50,446 nucleotides of DNA from Saprospiraceae bacterium. GTDB taxonomy: Bacteria; Bacteroidota; Bacteroidia; Chitinophagales; Saprospiraceae. The stretch covers positions 1 through 50,446 of the forward strand of contig JADLHT010000039.1 in the NCBI GenBank assembly GCA_020848695.1. The letters are read 5' to 3'. Made by a program: the position numbers and the translations under genes. Shown here in pieces: positions 9,319 to 18,032 of the stretch. Positions within the stretch are counted from its first letter, which is position 1, and each line of letters opens with the position of its first letter. The notes beneath the pieces are model-generated. The model saw only the letters and a list, made by a program, of their open reading frames with translations. It was not told the origin of the DNA and ran no database searches.

Positions 9319-10377
9319 TTATTTATCCAGAACGATAGGTAAAGCTTTAATGTGAGCTTGTATTTCTACTCCATTGATGGTTGTTTCTACTTTTTCATCA
9401 TACATTTTTACCCCTTTGACATCATGAATTAAGCCTGATGGAGAAATAGCTTTTACACCCATGTAATCGCCACTTGCATCAATGGTTTTAATATCAAAAA
9501 TATTGCCTTTGTTGGCGACTCCTTTAACATCCAGCTTTGAGCCATCAGGATTTATTGCTTTTATATCATAGATGGTTCCATCGCTGCCAATTGCTTTTAC
9601 GGGAGCGTATGATTCTGTACTGTTAAGTACTTTTACAGGAAGCCATTTTCCATTAATTTTCGCTTTAACATCCATCATGTAGGTACGGTCTCTTCCAACC
9701 AAGCCTTTCACTGGATATTGTTTTCCGTTTTTATCTACCGCTTTAATGTCAATAATTCTACCGTCAGGATGAACACATTTGATATGCCAGGTTGTATCAG
9801 TGTTGTTAAGAGTAGATTGTGGGATAGCTTTTATATGTGCATAGATTGAGACATTATTAATGGTTCCCTCTTTTTGATTATCCATCATTTTTAATCCTTT
9901 CACATCGAAAAACTGACCCGAAGGAGTAATCGCTTTAACTCCCATTTTTTCTCCTTTTTTCGTAATCACTTTCAAGTCAATTACTTTAGAATTTTTAGTA
10001 ACTCCCTTTACATCGAGCTTTGTTCCATCCTCTGTAATAGCTTTAACATCTAGCAAGGTTCCGTCATCTAGGATTGCCTTTACAGGAATGTTCTTGTCTT
10101 TATTCAAGATCATTTTAACCGGATAATGCTTGTTGTCAATTATAGCTTTAACATCAATGACATGTTGGTTACCGTTTTCCGGGAATGCCTTAACATCATA
10201 GATCTGACCTTGTTTGCCAATGGCTTTAATTTGTATCATTTTACCATCAGGATGAATAGCTTTGATGTGATACATAGCCTGTCCTCTGTCCTGGGCGCTC
10301 AAGCTCAGGCTATTCAAACCTACAAATAAAAGTATGGTTAGAATAGTTGAAGTTTTTAATAAATTGAAATATTGCAT
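9319..10377 (-). CDS. Exported protein of ~24 short VKAI repeats (unknown function)
   Basis: I do not recognise this family with confidence. After a signal peptide (residues 1-29, cut near SAQD) almost the whole 352-residue protein is made of short units of about 12 residues with the core [DP]-[VI]-K-A-[IV]-x-x-[DNS]-G, for example DVKAITEDG and PVKAILDDG. The protein is an internal duplication: residues 36-185 and 197-346 align unit by unit, both opening with HIK-HPDG, passing through LDVKGV and MGVKAI-PSG, and closing with AHIKA-P. Each unit could be one beta-strand plus turn, giving a solenoid or propeller-like fold (inference). It has no catalytic motif, no lipobox and no T9SS tail, so it is probably periplasmic. 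It stands alone between a terminator and a 384-base gap. Confidence 0.8.
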   Translation of the reverse strand: MQYFNLLKTSTILTILLFVGLNSLSLSAQDRGQAMYHIKAIHPDGKMIQIKAIGKQGQIYDVKAFPENGNQHVIDVKAIIDNKHYPVKMILNKDKNIPVKAILDDGTLLDVKAITEDGTKLDVKGVTKNSKVIDLKVITKKGEKMGVKAITPSGQFFDVKGLKMMDNQKEGTINNVSIYAHIKAIPQSTLNNTDTTWHIKCVHPDGRIIDIKAVDKNGKQYPVKGLVGRDRTYMMDVKAKINGKWLPVKVLNSTESYAPVKAIGSDGTIYDIKAINPDGSKLDVKGVANKGNIFDIKTIDASGDYMGVKAISPSGLIHDVKGVKMYDEKVETTINGVEIQAHIKALPIVLDK

Positions 10378-10761
10378 ATAAATAAAATTATTTGATTACT
10401 TATTGATTAATATCTACAATCATGAATATTAGATTTCTGGAATCCTATTAGAAAATATTCGAAGCGATTAATTCAGATTTCTTTAATATAACATGTACGC
10501 AAAACAAAAGTTGTACCATTAAAATTAAGTCTGAGTAGAGCTTGGATTCAAGGAACTTTACGAAATCGTGGAAATAATTGATCAATCCTGAAGTTCTGCT
10601 GATCAACTCAATTTATTTATCATAAGTTTATTTAATTCGTAGTGTTCTAAACTCGTTTATAACTTTAGATTAGACATAACGAATTTCCAAGGATTAAAAA
10701 TTTACAAATCTTTATACTCTCTGCTACAACTGCAGGTGTTTCTTCAAACTATAATACAATC
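10378..10761. other. Intergenic region, nothing recognised
   Basis: 384 AT-rich bases between two minus-strand genes. I see no convincing open frame, no TAnnTTTG element oriented toward the VKAI-repeat gene and no strong hairpin-T terminator. The control of the VKAI-repeat gene must lie here but is not apparent. Confidence 0.4.
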
Positions 10762-11208
10762 TTATTGACTGACAATAATGCTGTCATTGCGGTAATTAAA
10801 TTCATTCTCTATTGTTCCGTCCTCCTTAAAGATTTTAAACGGACCATTTCTTAATCCATCTTTAAAGGTTCCCAATACCTTAATCTGGCCGCTGGGATAG
10901 TAAACTGTATCAATTCCTTCTATTTTTCCGTCGATATAGTTCTGAATTTCATAAAGTGGGCCTTCTTTCAAATAATATAGATTTCTTCCGGTCTGCTTAT
11001 TGTCTTTAAATATCCGAATTGATGAAAGTTCGCCGGTCGAATAATATTCCCACATAGTATCCTGGATCATTTCGTTCTTATCGGAATAGAATTTCTTTTT
11101 AACACTTCCGTTAGCAAATTTTACTACATTTTCTTTCAACTGATCTTTTTTATCAGAATTGCAAGAAATAAGCAAGAACACAAGAATAAAATTTATCAAA
11201 GTTTTCAT
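10762..11208 (-). CDS. Lipoprotein with MORN-like (YwqK-type) repeats
   Basis: 148-residue lipoprotein with a clean lipobox (LLISC, Cys16). The body carries repeated MORN-variant units: VKFANGSVKKKFY, WEYYSTGELSSIRIFKDNKQTGRNLYY, YYPSGQIKVLGTFKDGLRNGPFKIFKEDG. Proteins of this kind are often labelled 'YwqK family antitoxin' from automated annotation, but a lipid-anchored single gene without a toxin partner does not support an antitoxin role; a structural or protein-binding role at the envelope is more likely (inference). It lies 85 bases downstream of the first haloperoxidase-like gene with a terminator between them, so it probably has its own promoter. Confidence 0.75.
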   Translation of the reverse strand: MKTLINFILVFLLISCNSDKKDQLKENVVKFANGSVKKKFYSDKNEMIQDTMWEYYSTGELSSIRIFKDNKQTGRNLYYLKEGPLYEIQNYIDGKIEGIDTVYYPSGQIKVLGTFKDGLRNGPFKIFKEDGTIENEFNYRNDSIIVSQ

Positions 11209-11234
11209 TTGTAAATATTAGAATTATTAAAGTT

Positions 11235-11267
11235 TAAAAAAAAGACCCGTACAAAAGTACAGGTCTT
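11235..11267 (-). terminator. Intrinsic terminator of haloperoxidase-like copy A
   Basis: Stem AAGACCcGTAC (11242-11252) with GTACaGGTCTT (11257-11267), loop AAAA, one internal mismatch; on the minus strand it runs into a T-tract (A-run 11235-11243 on the plus strand). It directly follows the minus-strand gene ending at 11294. A near copy lies at 13161-13190. Confidence 0.85.
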
Positions 11268-11293
11268 TCTATTATACAATTATTATTTTACAA

Positions 11294-12757
11294 TTATTTT
11301 TTCCAAGGTAAGCTGGTAACTCGTTGAGCAATTTCTTGTCCAAGTCTTATACCTTCTTCACAATCCTGTCGGATGTGTACCCCAAGCGGAATTCTTGAAG
11401 TTGCGTCTTCCCATCCAGCTCTTGCCAAGCTCCTATAACTTCTTGCTCTTCCATTAAATTCTCCTCTATTGATATGGCAATTATCAGTAAATGCAAAGTC
11501 GTCTCCAAATACTTTACCCAAAATTAAAAATCCACCACCTGCAAATGTTGAGTGCCCGGAAGGATAAGCAGGGAACGGCGGTGTAATTCCAGTTACGCCA
11601 GTATATGGGTGTTTTAATGGTGGTTGGAAATTAGGATCAATTAATTTTTTAATAAAGTGTTCTGGTCTTTCAATCTTATAATAGTATTTGGAATTCCAGC
11701 AAACAATTCCAAAGTCATTCAATCCTATACCCAACATTGCATTAGCGTAGATAGCCTTATCCAGCTTGGTATCGTCTAAATCCATAATTTGATCTAATAT
11801 AGCAACTAACCTTAGCGGCGGAGAAAAAGTTAAGCCAAATAAATCATCTGACCAAAATTCACTTACCCAAATATCATCGTAAGTCGGATTTGTAAATGAT
11901 CTGATATATACTTCTAAGTTCTGATTATAATAAGCAGATTTTGGATCTTCGCTATAAGCCATATAAGAAGCTGGAGGCTGACTGATCAACTGTGGACCAC
12001 TTGATACAAAAGCTCGGTTTTTGCCGGCAAGAGGCCACATCCCAGCATTTGGATTGTCGTCAGTGGGTTCCCAGATTCCTGGTTTTCTATTACCGGTTTT
12101 AAATTTAAATCCAAATTCTTTTTCAAAATCATAATAATTTTTTCCCTGATTCAACATATCATTGTAGCCTTCATGAGCATATTGATCAGTTACAGCCCAA
12201 TCCCAAACAGCTCTGGAGATCTCTTCTCCCCAGGCTTTAGAATTGTTGAAAGTTGTAAGATCTGTTTTTGATTGATATTCCTTTTCTTTACCAGATTTTA
12301 GATCACGTATTAATCTCTGCACTTGCTCACTGGTCAAGTGAGAACCTGTAGAAGATGTGAAATACTGAACTTTTTCATACATTCTAGATAATAAATACGA
12401 ATAAACTTCATTAACAAACTCAGGCCAATACATCTGTTTTTTGGTATCAAACTCCGGAAGGTTTGCTCCAACGAAGCTTGGGTGATTTTTCAAAGAGTTG
12501 TACTCCGGCATTCCGGGAATACAAGCTTCATAAGTTGCCCATCCAATATAAGCTGCTGCTCTACCTTCTGGAACAGGTCTGTATCCCAAAGCATCTTTGT
12601 TAATAATTAAGTGTAGTTCATTCCAATCTTTTATGATACTGTGATCAAAAGATTTAACGGAATTGTCTTCTGTAGATAAGGTTGGATTGTCCCTGTCGCA
12701 TGACAATATTCCAACTACCGCTAGAAGGAATATGGGGAATAAAAATCGTAATTTCAT
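11294..12757 (-). CDS. Vanadium-haloperoxidase-like PAP2-fold lipoprotein, copy A
   Basis: 487-residue lipoprotein (lipobox GILSC, Cys20) of the vanadium-dependent haloperoxidase / PAP2 phosphatase superfamily. All three parts of the vanadate/phosphate site are visible: K-X6-RP (KYYYKIERP, about 356-364), PSGHS (about 398-402) and SRIPLGVHIRQD (about 454-465). GVHIRQD resembles haloperoxidases and the 'GIHW' acid-phosphatase-like relatives, so oxidation of halides or phosphoester hydrolysis are both possible; sequence alone does not decide. The lipid anchor places it at the envelope. It is about 97 % identical to the next upstream gene (14 of 487 residues differ by my count); the first 63 and last ~108 residues are identical. 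Confidence 0.85.
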   Translation of the reverse strand: MKLRFLFPIFLLAVVGILSCDRDNPTLSTEDNSVKSFDHSIIKDWNELHLIINKDALGYRPVPEGRAAAYIGWATYEACIPGMPEYNSLKNHPSFVGANLPEFDTKKQMYWPEFVNEVYSYLLSRMYEKVQYFTSSTGSHLTSEQVQRLIRDLKSGKEKEYQSKTDLTTFNNSKAWGEEISRAVWDWAVTDQYAHEGYNDMLNQGKNYYDFEKEFGFKFKTGNRKPGIWEPTDDNPNAGMWPLAGKNRAFVSSGPQLISQPPASYMAYSEDPKSAYYNQNLEVYIRSFTNPTYDDIWVSEFWSDDLFGLTFSPPLRLVAILDQIMDLDDTKLDKAIYANAMLGIGLNDFGIVCWNSKYYYKIERPEHFIKKLIDPNFQPPLKHPYTGVTGITPPFPAYPSGHSTFAGGGFLILGKVFGDDFAFTDNCHINRGEFNGRARSYRSLARAGWEDATSRIPLGVHIRQDCEEGIRLGQEIAQRVTSLPWKK

Positions 12758-12824
12758 TGCTTTTTTAAAATTTAATTAATAAAATGGGCTTGTTGTTAGT
12801 TTATTTGTGGTAAATAAATGGTCA

Positions 12825-12832
12825 CAAAAGTA
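12825..12832 (-). promoter_or_regulatory. Putative -7 element, haloperoxidase-like copy A
   Basis: On the minus strand TACTTTTG matches TAnnTTTG, about 68 bases before the ATG at 12757. An ATTG is present 18 bases upstream (12851-12854 read on the minus strand), a partial -33 match. The same octamer occurs at nearly the same distance before copy B. Confidence 0.45.
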
Positions 12833-13160
12833 ATAAATTTAAATTAAATGCAATTTTTTTTAAGTTATTTTAGCTTATCCGATAAAAAGACAGCAAGAAA
12901 AAGGATATTAAAATTCAATAAGTTACGATAACTAGTGCTAATTTGACCCCAGAAAAGGTAAAAAATACCATAAATTCGCATATTTCATATAAAGTCCGGC
13001 AGAATGTAATTATTGGTTCTTAGATATGAATAGGGTACAAATACTGCTAAATCAATAGCCTCCAAACACTTCAGAACAATAAATTAAATCCCTTCAGGCG
13101 CTTTGAAGATATTGCTTGAAGTTAGAATTAAGTCAATCTTGCCTACATTGAGAAAATATA

Positions 13161-13190
13161 AAAAAAAGACCCGTACAATTGTACAGGTCT
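13161..13190 (-). terminator. Intrinsic terminator of haloperoxidase-like copy B
   Basis: Stem AGACCcGTAC (13167-13176) with GTACaGGTCT (13181-13190) around AATT, running into seven T on the minus strand (A-run from 13161). It differs from the terminator at 11235-11267 mainly in the loop, so the terminator was copied with the gene. Confidence 0.85.
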
Positions 13191-13218
13191 AATATTTAAT
13201 TTAGCTGCTATATTTAGT

Positions 13219-14682
13219 TTATTTCTTCCAAGGTAGGCTGGTAACTCGTTGGGCAATTTCTTGTCCAAGTCTTATACCTTCTTCACAATCCTGTCGGATG
13301 TGTACCCCAAGCGGAATTCTTGAAGTTGCGTCTTCCCATCCAGCTCTTGCCAAGCTCCTATAGCTTCTTGCTCTTCCATTAAATTCTCCTCTATTGATAT
13401 GGCAATTATCAGTAAAAGCAAAGTCGTCTCCAAATACTTTACCCAAAATTAAAAATCCACCACCTGCAAATGTTGAGTGCCCGGAAGGATAAGCAGGGAA
13501 CGGCGGTGTAATTCCAGTTACGCCAGTATATGGATGTTTTAACGCTGGTTGGAAATTTGGATCAATTAATTTTTTAATAAAGTGTTCTGGTCTTTCAATT
13601 TTATAATAGTATTTGGAATTCCAGCAAACAATTCCAAAATCATTCAATCCTATACCCAACATTGCATTAGCATAGATAGCCTTATCCAGCTTGGTATCGT
13701 CTAAATCCATTATTTGATCTAATATAGCAACCGTCCTTAGTGGAGGAGAAAATGTTAGGCCAAATAAATCATCTGACCAAAATTCACTTACCCAAATATC
13801 ATCGTAAGTCGGATTTGTAAATGATCTGATATATACTTCTAAGTTCTGATTATAATAAGCAGACTTTGGATCTTCGCTATAAGCCATATAAGAGGCTGGA
13901 GCCTGACAGATCAACTGTGGACCACTTGATACAAAAGCTCGGTTTTTGCCGGCAAGAGGCCACATCCCTGCATTTGGATTGTCGTCAGTGGGTTCCCAGA
14001 TTCCTGGTTTTCTATTACCAGTTTTAAATTTGAATCCAAATTCTTTTTCACTATCATAATAATATTTTCCCTGATTCAACATGTCATTATAACCTTCATG
14101 AGCATATTGATCAGTTACAGCCCAATCCCAAACTGCTTTGGAAATCTCTTCTCCCCAGGCTTTAGAATTGTTGAAAGTTGTAAGATCTGTTATTGATTGA
14201 TATTCCTGCTCTTTCGCAGCTTTAAGGTCACGTATTAATCTCTGAACTTGCTCACTGGTCAAGTGAGAACCGGTTGAAGATGTGAAATACTGAACTTTTT
14301 CATACATTCTAGATAATAAATACGAATAAACTTCATTAACAACTTCAGGCCAATACATCTGTTTTTTGGTGTCAAACTCCGGAAGGTTTGCGCCAACAAA
14401 GCTTGGATGATTTTTTAGGGAGTTGTACTCCGGCATTCCGGGAACACAAGCTTCATAAGTTGCCCATCCAATATAAGCTGCTGCCCTTCCGTCAGGAACA
14501 GGTCTGTAACCCAAAGCATCTTTGTTAATAATTAAGTGAAGTTCATTCCAATCTTTTATGATACTGTGATCAAAAGATTTAACGGAATTGTCTTCTGTAG
14601 ATAAGGTTGGATTGTCCCTGTCGCATGACAATATTCCAACTACCGCTAGAAGGAAAATGGGGAATAAAAAACGTAATTTCAT
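13219..14682 (-). CDS. Vanadium-haloperoxidase-like PAP2-fold lipoprotein, copy B
   Basis: Paralogue of the gene at 11294-12757 with the same length, lipobox (Cys20) and complete active-site motifs (K-X6-RP, PSGHS, SR-GVH-RQD). By my reading 14 residues differ, among them E64D, I80V, a cluster around residues 154-163 (SG to AA, K to Q, K to I), N to Y and F to S near 205-208, S to C and P to A near 257-259, and L to T near 318. None falls in a metal-site motif, so both copies look functional. Several changes are non-conservative and sit in one middle segment, which may mark a surface or substrate-contact region. The two ends are identical at protein level, compatible with a recent duplication or later gene conversion. 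Confidence 0.85.
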   Translation of the reverse strand: MKLRFLFPIFLLAVVGILSCDRDNPTLSTEDNSVKSFDHSIIKDWNELHLIINKDALGYRPVPDGRAAAYIGWATYEACVPGMPEYNSLKNHPSFVGANLPEFDTKKQMYWPEVVNEVYSYLLSRMYEKVQYFTSSTGSHLTSEQVQRLIRDLKAAKEQEYQSITDLTTFNNSKAWGEEISKAVWDWAVTDQYAHEGYNDMLNQGKYYYDSEKEFGFKFKTGNRKPGIWEPTDDNPNAGMWPLAGKNRAFVSSGPQLICQAPASYMAYSEDPKSAYYNQNLEVYIRSFTNPTYDDIWVSEFWSDDLFGLTFSPPLRTVAILDQIMDLDDTKLDKAIYANAMLGIGLNDFGIVCWNSKYYYKIERPEHFIKKLIDPNFQPALKHPYTGVTGITPPFPAYPSGHSTFAGGGFLILGKVFGDDFAFTDNCHINRGEFNGRARSYRSLARAGWEDATSRIPLGVHIRQDCEEGIRLGQEIAQRVTSLPWKK

Positions 14683-14750
14683 TGCTTTTTAAAAAATTTT
14701 AATTAAAAAAAAGGATTAAATTTTAATTTGTTTTGTAGTACGATTGAGAT

Positions 14751-14758
14751 CAAAAGTA
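14751..14758 (-). promoter_or_regulatory. Putative -7 element, haloperoxidase-like copy B
   Basis: TACTTTTG on the minus strand, the same octamer as before copy A, about 69 bases before the ATG at 14682. The surrounding DNA is diverged from the region before copy A except for the last ~25 bases before the start, so conservation of this octamer at the same distance supports its use. Confidence 0.45.
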
Positions 14759-14821
14759 TAAAGAAACAAAGCTGTTTTAAAACTTTTTTTTTTGCTATTG
14801 CTTTAAATTAAACCGATATTA

Positions 14822-14857
14822 AGGATATAAATATCCTAATATATTGATTATCAATAT
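14822..14857. repeat. Two adjacent short palindromes
   Basis: AGGATAT-AA-ATATCCT (14822-14837) is followed three bases later by ATATTGAT-T-ATCAATAT (14841-14857). Both are perfect inverted repeats with minimal loops, more like protein-binding sites than RNA hairpins. They lie about 65-100 bases upstream of the copy B -7 element. AT-richness makes chance palindromes more likely here. Confidence 0.35.
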
Positions 14858-15030
14858 TATTATGATTCCAAAAAAATTATTGGCAAGTCGAAATTTTTTT
14901 TCAAACAGATGAAAAATTCGGATATTTTTATCTAAAATACTACAAATTATGGATTTCTACCTCAAATTGTAGCATCCAAAATTGACGAATTTTGGGGTAT
15001 AATTTGAGCAATAGAATATTAGCTTATTGG

Positions 15031-17682
15031 CTATTGTTTCGAAATTTCTGACTTATCGAATTCATATAAAGTATTGGCTTCTTCTTCTTTGTATTTTTGA
15101 ACCTGCGCCAGGGCATCTGGAACCACATCACTACAAATAATAATCAATGAACCTTTAAGAGCGCCCTCAATAGCAGAAGTTATTGCCTCTCTTTCGGTTC
15201 CATATAAAGTTACTTTCTTATGAGGATCATGGGCTAGGATTCCTGCCATGAGCATATCTATAATTTCTTTTTCAGACCTTCCTCTGAGATTTTTGTCCTG
15301 ACGAATAATAATTTCATCAAACATTGTGGAAGCCACATAGCCTATACCTTCATTATCTTCCTGTCTTCGGTCACCAATACCGGCAATAATACCAACCTTT
15401 GGATAGCCATCCATCTTGTCTGTAAGCTTTTTAAGGGCGTTTAATCCTGCAGGATTGTGTGCGTAATCCAGCAACACATCGAAATTTTTAAAATTGAACA
15501 GATTTAATCTTCCCGGAGTCTGAGCCGGTGATGGGATGAAACTTTCCAATGCACTTCTAATGTCTTGTAACTCAAAGCCTCTAATGTAACCTGCCAGTGC
15601 TACAGGTAAGACATTTTGAATCATAAATGCCGCTTTGCCTCCATAGGTTAAGGGTACATTAACTGCTTTTATTACCCGAAGCTTCCATTCTCCTTTACAG
15701 ATTGTAATAAAGCCATTTTCATAGATTGCAGATAATCCACCTGCCTGCATAATTTTCTTTATTCTTGGATTATGTTCATCCATTGAAAACAAAGCAATGT
15801 TGCATTTAGCCTCCTTTCTCATATCATACACAAGATCATCGTCTGCATTCAGAATAGCATAACCGGATGGAAGTACTGATTCTACAACGACTCCTTTTAC
15901 TTTGGCTAATTGTTCGACTGTATGAATTCCTTTAAGTCCAAGATGATCGGGGGCTATATTGGTAACAATTGCAATATCGCAATTTTTGAAACCAAGACCT
16001 GCTCTTAGAATTCCTCCTCTGGCAGTTTCCAGAACAGCAAAATTTACGGTAGGATCTTTTAGTACAAATTCAGCAGAACCCGGACCCGAACAATCGCCTG
16101 ACATCATCAGATGATTCTGAATATAAATTCCATCTGTGGTTGTATAACCTACGGTATATCCCATTAATTTAGAAAGGTGCGCCATAAGTCGTGTAGTGGT
16201 TGTTTTTCCATTGGTACCGGTAACGGCGACAATCGGAATTCTTGACAAACTGCCGGGAGGATACAACATATCAATTACCGGTGCGGCAACATTTCGTGGT
16301 AATCCTTCTGCCGGAGCCAAATGCATTCGGAAGCCAGGTCCGGCATTTACTTCAATAACTGCACCTCTTGTTTCTTCAACCGGACGACTAATATCTTTAG
16401 TAATAAAATCGATTCCGCAGATATCCAGCCCTACAACTCTAGATATTCGTTCAGCCATAAATACGATGGAAGGATGAACAATATCGGTAACATCAATAGA
16501 AGTGCCACCGGTTGAAAGATTAGCGGTGTCTTTAAGTATTACAGTTTGATCTTTGTCAGGAATTGAATCTAGCGTTAAGTTTTGAGCTTCAAGTTGTTTA
16601 TGTGTGATAGAATCTATACTGATACTGGTCAACACTTTTTCATGTCCATAACCTCTGCGAGGATCAGCATTTGTAATTTCAATCAATTCTTTAATATTTG
16701 ATTTGCCATTGCCGATTACCTGAGCGGCTAATCTTTTAGCTGCGGCGACCATCTTGTAATTGATAACTAAAATCCGGTAATCATCCCCGGTTATATATTG
16801 TTCAACGATTACAGAATTTGAAATTCTTTTGGCATTGTCCATTGCAGCGTTGGCTTGTTCCCAATTTTCAATATTGGTTGTAACGCCGCGACCATGATTA
16901 CCATCGATGGGTTTAATGACTAGTGGATATTTTAAGGATCGAACAGCATCTTCAAGTCCGCTTTGAGTTCTAATGATTTCACCCTTTGGTACTGGAATTT
17001 CCGCTTGTTGTAACAGGTATTTTGTATCTTCTTTGTCACCTGCGATTTCAACCCCAATACTTGAAGTTTGGGAAGTTACGGTTGCTTGAACTCGTTTTTG
17101 ATTTCTGCCATATCCCAATTGGCAAAGGCTGTATTTATTTAATCGAATCCAAGGAATTCCGCGAGCTTCTGCTTCTTCAATTATTGATCCTGTGCTTGGT
17201 CCAAGTCGGTTGGCTTCTCTAAGTTCGCGCATTTCCTGAATGTCTTCAACCAATGAGTATGGAATTCCTTCGATGAGTGCCTCACAGATTCTAACCGACG
17301 CTCTGGCTGCATACTGGCCCACTTTTTCTTCGATATAATCAAAGACAACATGATACACACCATCTTCACCGTAGGATCTTGTCCTTCCAAATCCTACTTC
17401 CATCCCTGCTAGACTTTGTATTTCCAAAGCAATATGTTCGATAACATGACCCATCCAGGTTCCTTCTTCAACGCGTTGGTAGAATCCACCGGGAGTTCCT
17501 ACACTGCATCGGTGCTCATACATTCCTGGTAATAAAGTTTTCAACCGATCTAAAAAACCAGGAATAGAATTACTGGGTCTTGCTTCAATTTCTTCAAGGT
17601 CTAAAACCATTACAATGAGTTTGTGTCTTCTGACAGACCAATAGTTTGGTCCACGCATCGTATTAATCTCCCGAATTTTCAT
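15031..17682 (-). CDS. cphA: Cyanophycin synthetase
   Basis: Cytosolic ATP-dependent ligase that builds the storage polymer cyanophycin by alternately adding Asp to the backbone and Arg to its side chains. At 883 residues it has the full three-part layout: an N-terminal domain (1 to about 160), an ATP-grasp domain (about 210-470; KPIDGNHGRGVTTNI, VIEVNAGPGFRMHLAP) and a Mur-ligase-like domain (about 480-880) with the P-loop VTGTNGKTTTTRL near 485-497 and NIAPDHLGLKGI. No cyanophycinase or isoaspartyl dipeptidase lies beside it, so degradation is encoded elsewhere. Its substrate arginine is also consumed by the decarboxylase at 43.4 kb. No clear promoter is visible; CAAAATAG on the plus strand near 17711 is only a near match. 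Confidence 0.93.
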   Translation of the reverse strand: MKIREINTMRGPNYWSVRRHKLIVMVLDLEEIEARPSNSIPGFLDRLKTLLPGMYEHRCSVGTPGGFYQRVEEGTWMGHVIEHIALEIQSLAGMEVGFGRTRSYGEDGVYHVVFDYIEEKVGQYAARASVRICEALIEGIPYSLVEDIQEMRELREANRLGPSTGSIIEEAEARGIPWIRLNKYSLCQLGYGRNQKRVQATVTSQTSSIGVEIAGDKEDTKYLLQQAEIPVPKGEIIRTQSGLEDAVRSLKYPLVIKPIDGNHGRGVTTNIENWEQANAAMDNAKRISNSVIVEQYITGDDYRILVINYKMVAAAKRLAAQVIGNGKSNIKELIEITNADPRRGYGHEKVLTSISIDSITHKQLEAQNLTLDSIPDKDQTVILKDTANLSTGGTSIDVTDIVHPSIVFMAERISRVVGLDICGIDFITKDISRPVEETRGAVIEVNAGPGFRMHLAPAEGLPRNVAAPVIDMLYPPGSLSRIPIVAVTGTNGKTTTTRLMAHLSKLMGYTVGYTTTDGIYIQNHLMMSGDCSGPGSAEFVLKDPTVNFAVLETARGGILRAGLGFKNCDIAIVTNIAPDHLGLKGIHTVEQLAKVKGVVVESVLPSGYAILNADDDLVYDMRKEAKCNIALFSMDEHNPRIKKIMQAGGLSAIYENGFITICKGEWKLRVIKAVNVPLTYGGKAAFMIQNVLPVALAGYIRGFELQDIRSALESFIPSPAQTPGRLNLFNFKNFDVLLDYAHNPAGLNALKKLTDKMDGYPKVGIIAGIGDRRQEDNEGIGYVASTMFDEIIIRQDKNLRGRSEKEIIDMLMAGILAHDPHKKVTLYGTEREAITSAIEGALKGSLIIICSDVVPDALAQVQKYKEEEANTLYEFDKSEISKQ

Positions 17683-18032
17683 ATCTGTTAGTTCGATTTA
17701 ATAATTGTGGACAAAATAGGAAGATGTTTGATTGAAAATGAAATTCATTTTACATTTTATTTTTTGTAATATATTTAATCTACGATTAGTGAGCAATGGT
17801 TATTGGCTAGTGATTAGTTGTTAGTGGTAAAATTAATCATAAAATAAATTTAAGTGAAAAGTCGGCAAATCTTTAGAAGCGATTTCTTTTTTCTTATTTG
17901 ATTTGTAATTGAAATCAGGCAATCCTATTCCTAATGAAAGATTTTTGCATGTTACAATAAGTAGGATTCATTTTGAGAATCGATCACAGGTGAATAATCC
18001 AACATCTCACAGTATAAATTTTTTGACATGAA
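17683..18032. other. Intergenic region upstream of cphA
   Basis: 350 bases between two minus-strand genes. I see no open frame, no convincing promoter octamer and no terminator for the DUF3089 gene's neighbour. It presumably carries the cphA promoter. Confidence 0.35.

Larger units (their letters stand above)
12758..13218. other. Intergenic region between the two haloperoxidase-like copies
   Basis: 461 bases. The right end carries the terminator of copy B (13161-13190), the left end the leader and -7 element of copy A (12825-12832). The middle (about 12890-13140) shows no open frame, no repeat and no trace of an insertion sequence that could have caused the duplication. Confidence 0.5.
14683..15030. 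other. Intergenic region between copy B and cphA with several palindromes
   Basis: 348 very AT-rich bases. It holds the -7 element of copy B (14751-14758), two nearly adjacent palindromes (14822-14837 and 14841-14857), and a perfect 8-bp hairpin CCAAAATT-GACG-AATTTTGG (14976-14995) shortly after the cphA stop. The hairpin may terminate cphA although no T-tract follows it on the minus strand. Confidence 0.5.

Noticed and set aside
10762-11208. YwqK-type antitoxin of a toxin-antitoxin pair
   Set aside because: The protein has a lipobox and no toxin gene beside it; the label would rest only on MORN-like repeats.
11294-14682. Duplication caused by an insertion sequence or composite transposon
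   Set aside because: No transposase, terminal inverted repeats or target-site duplications were seen around either copy.
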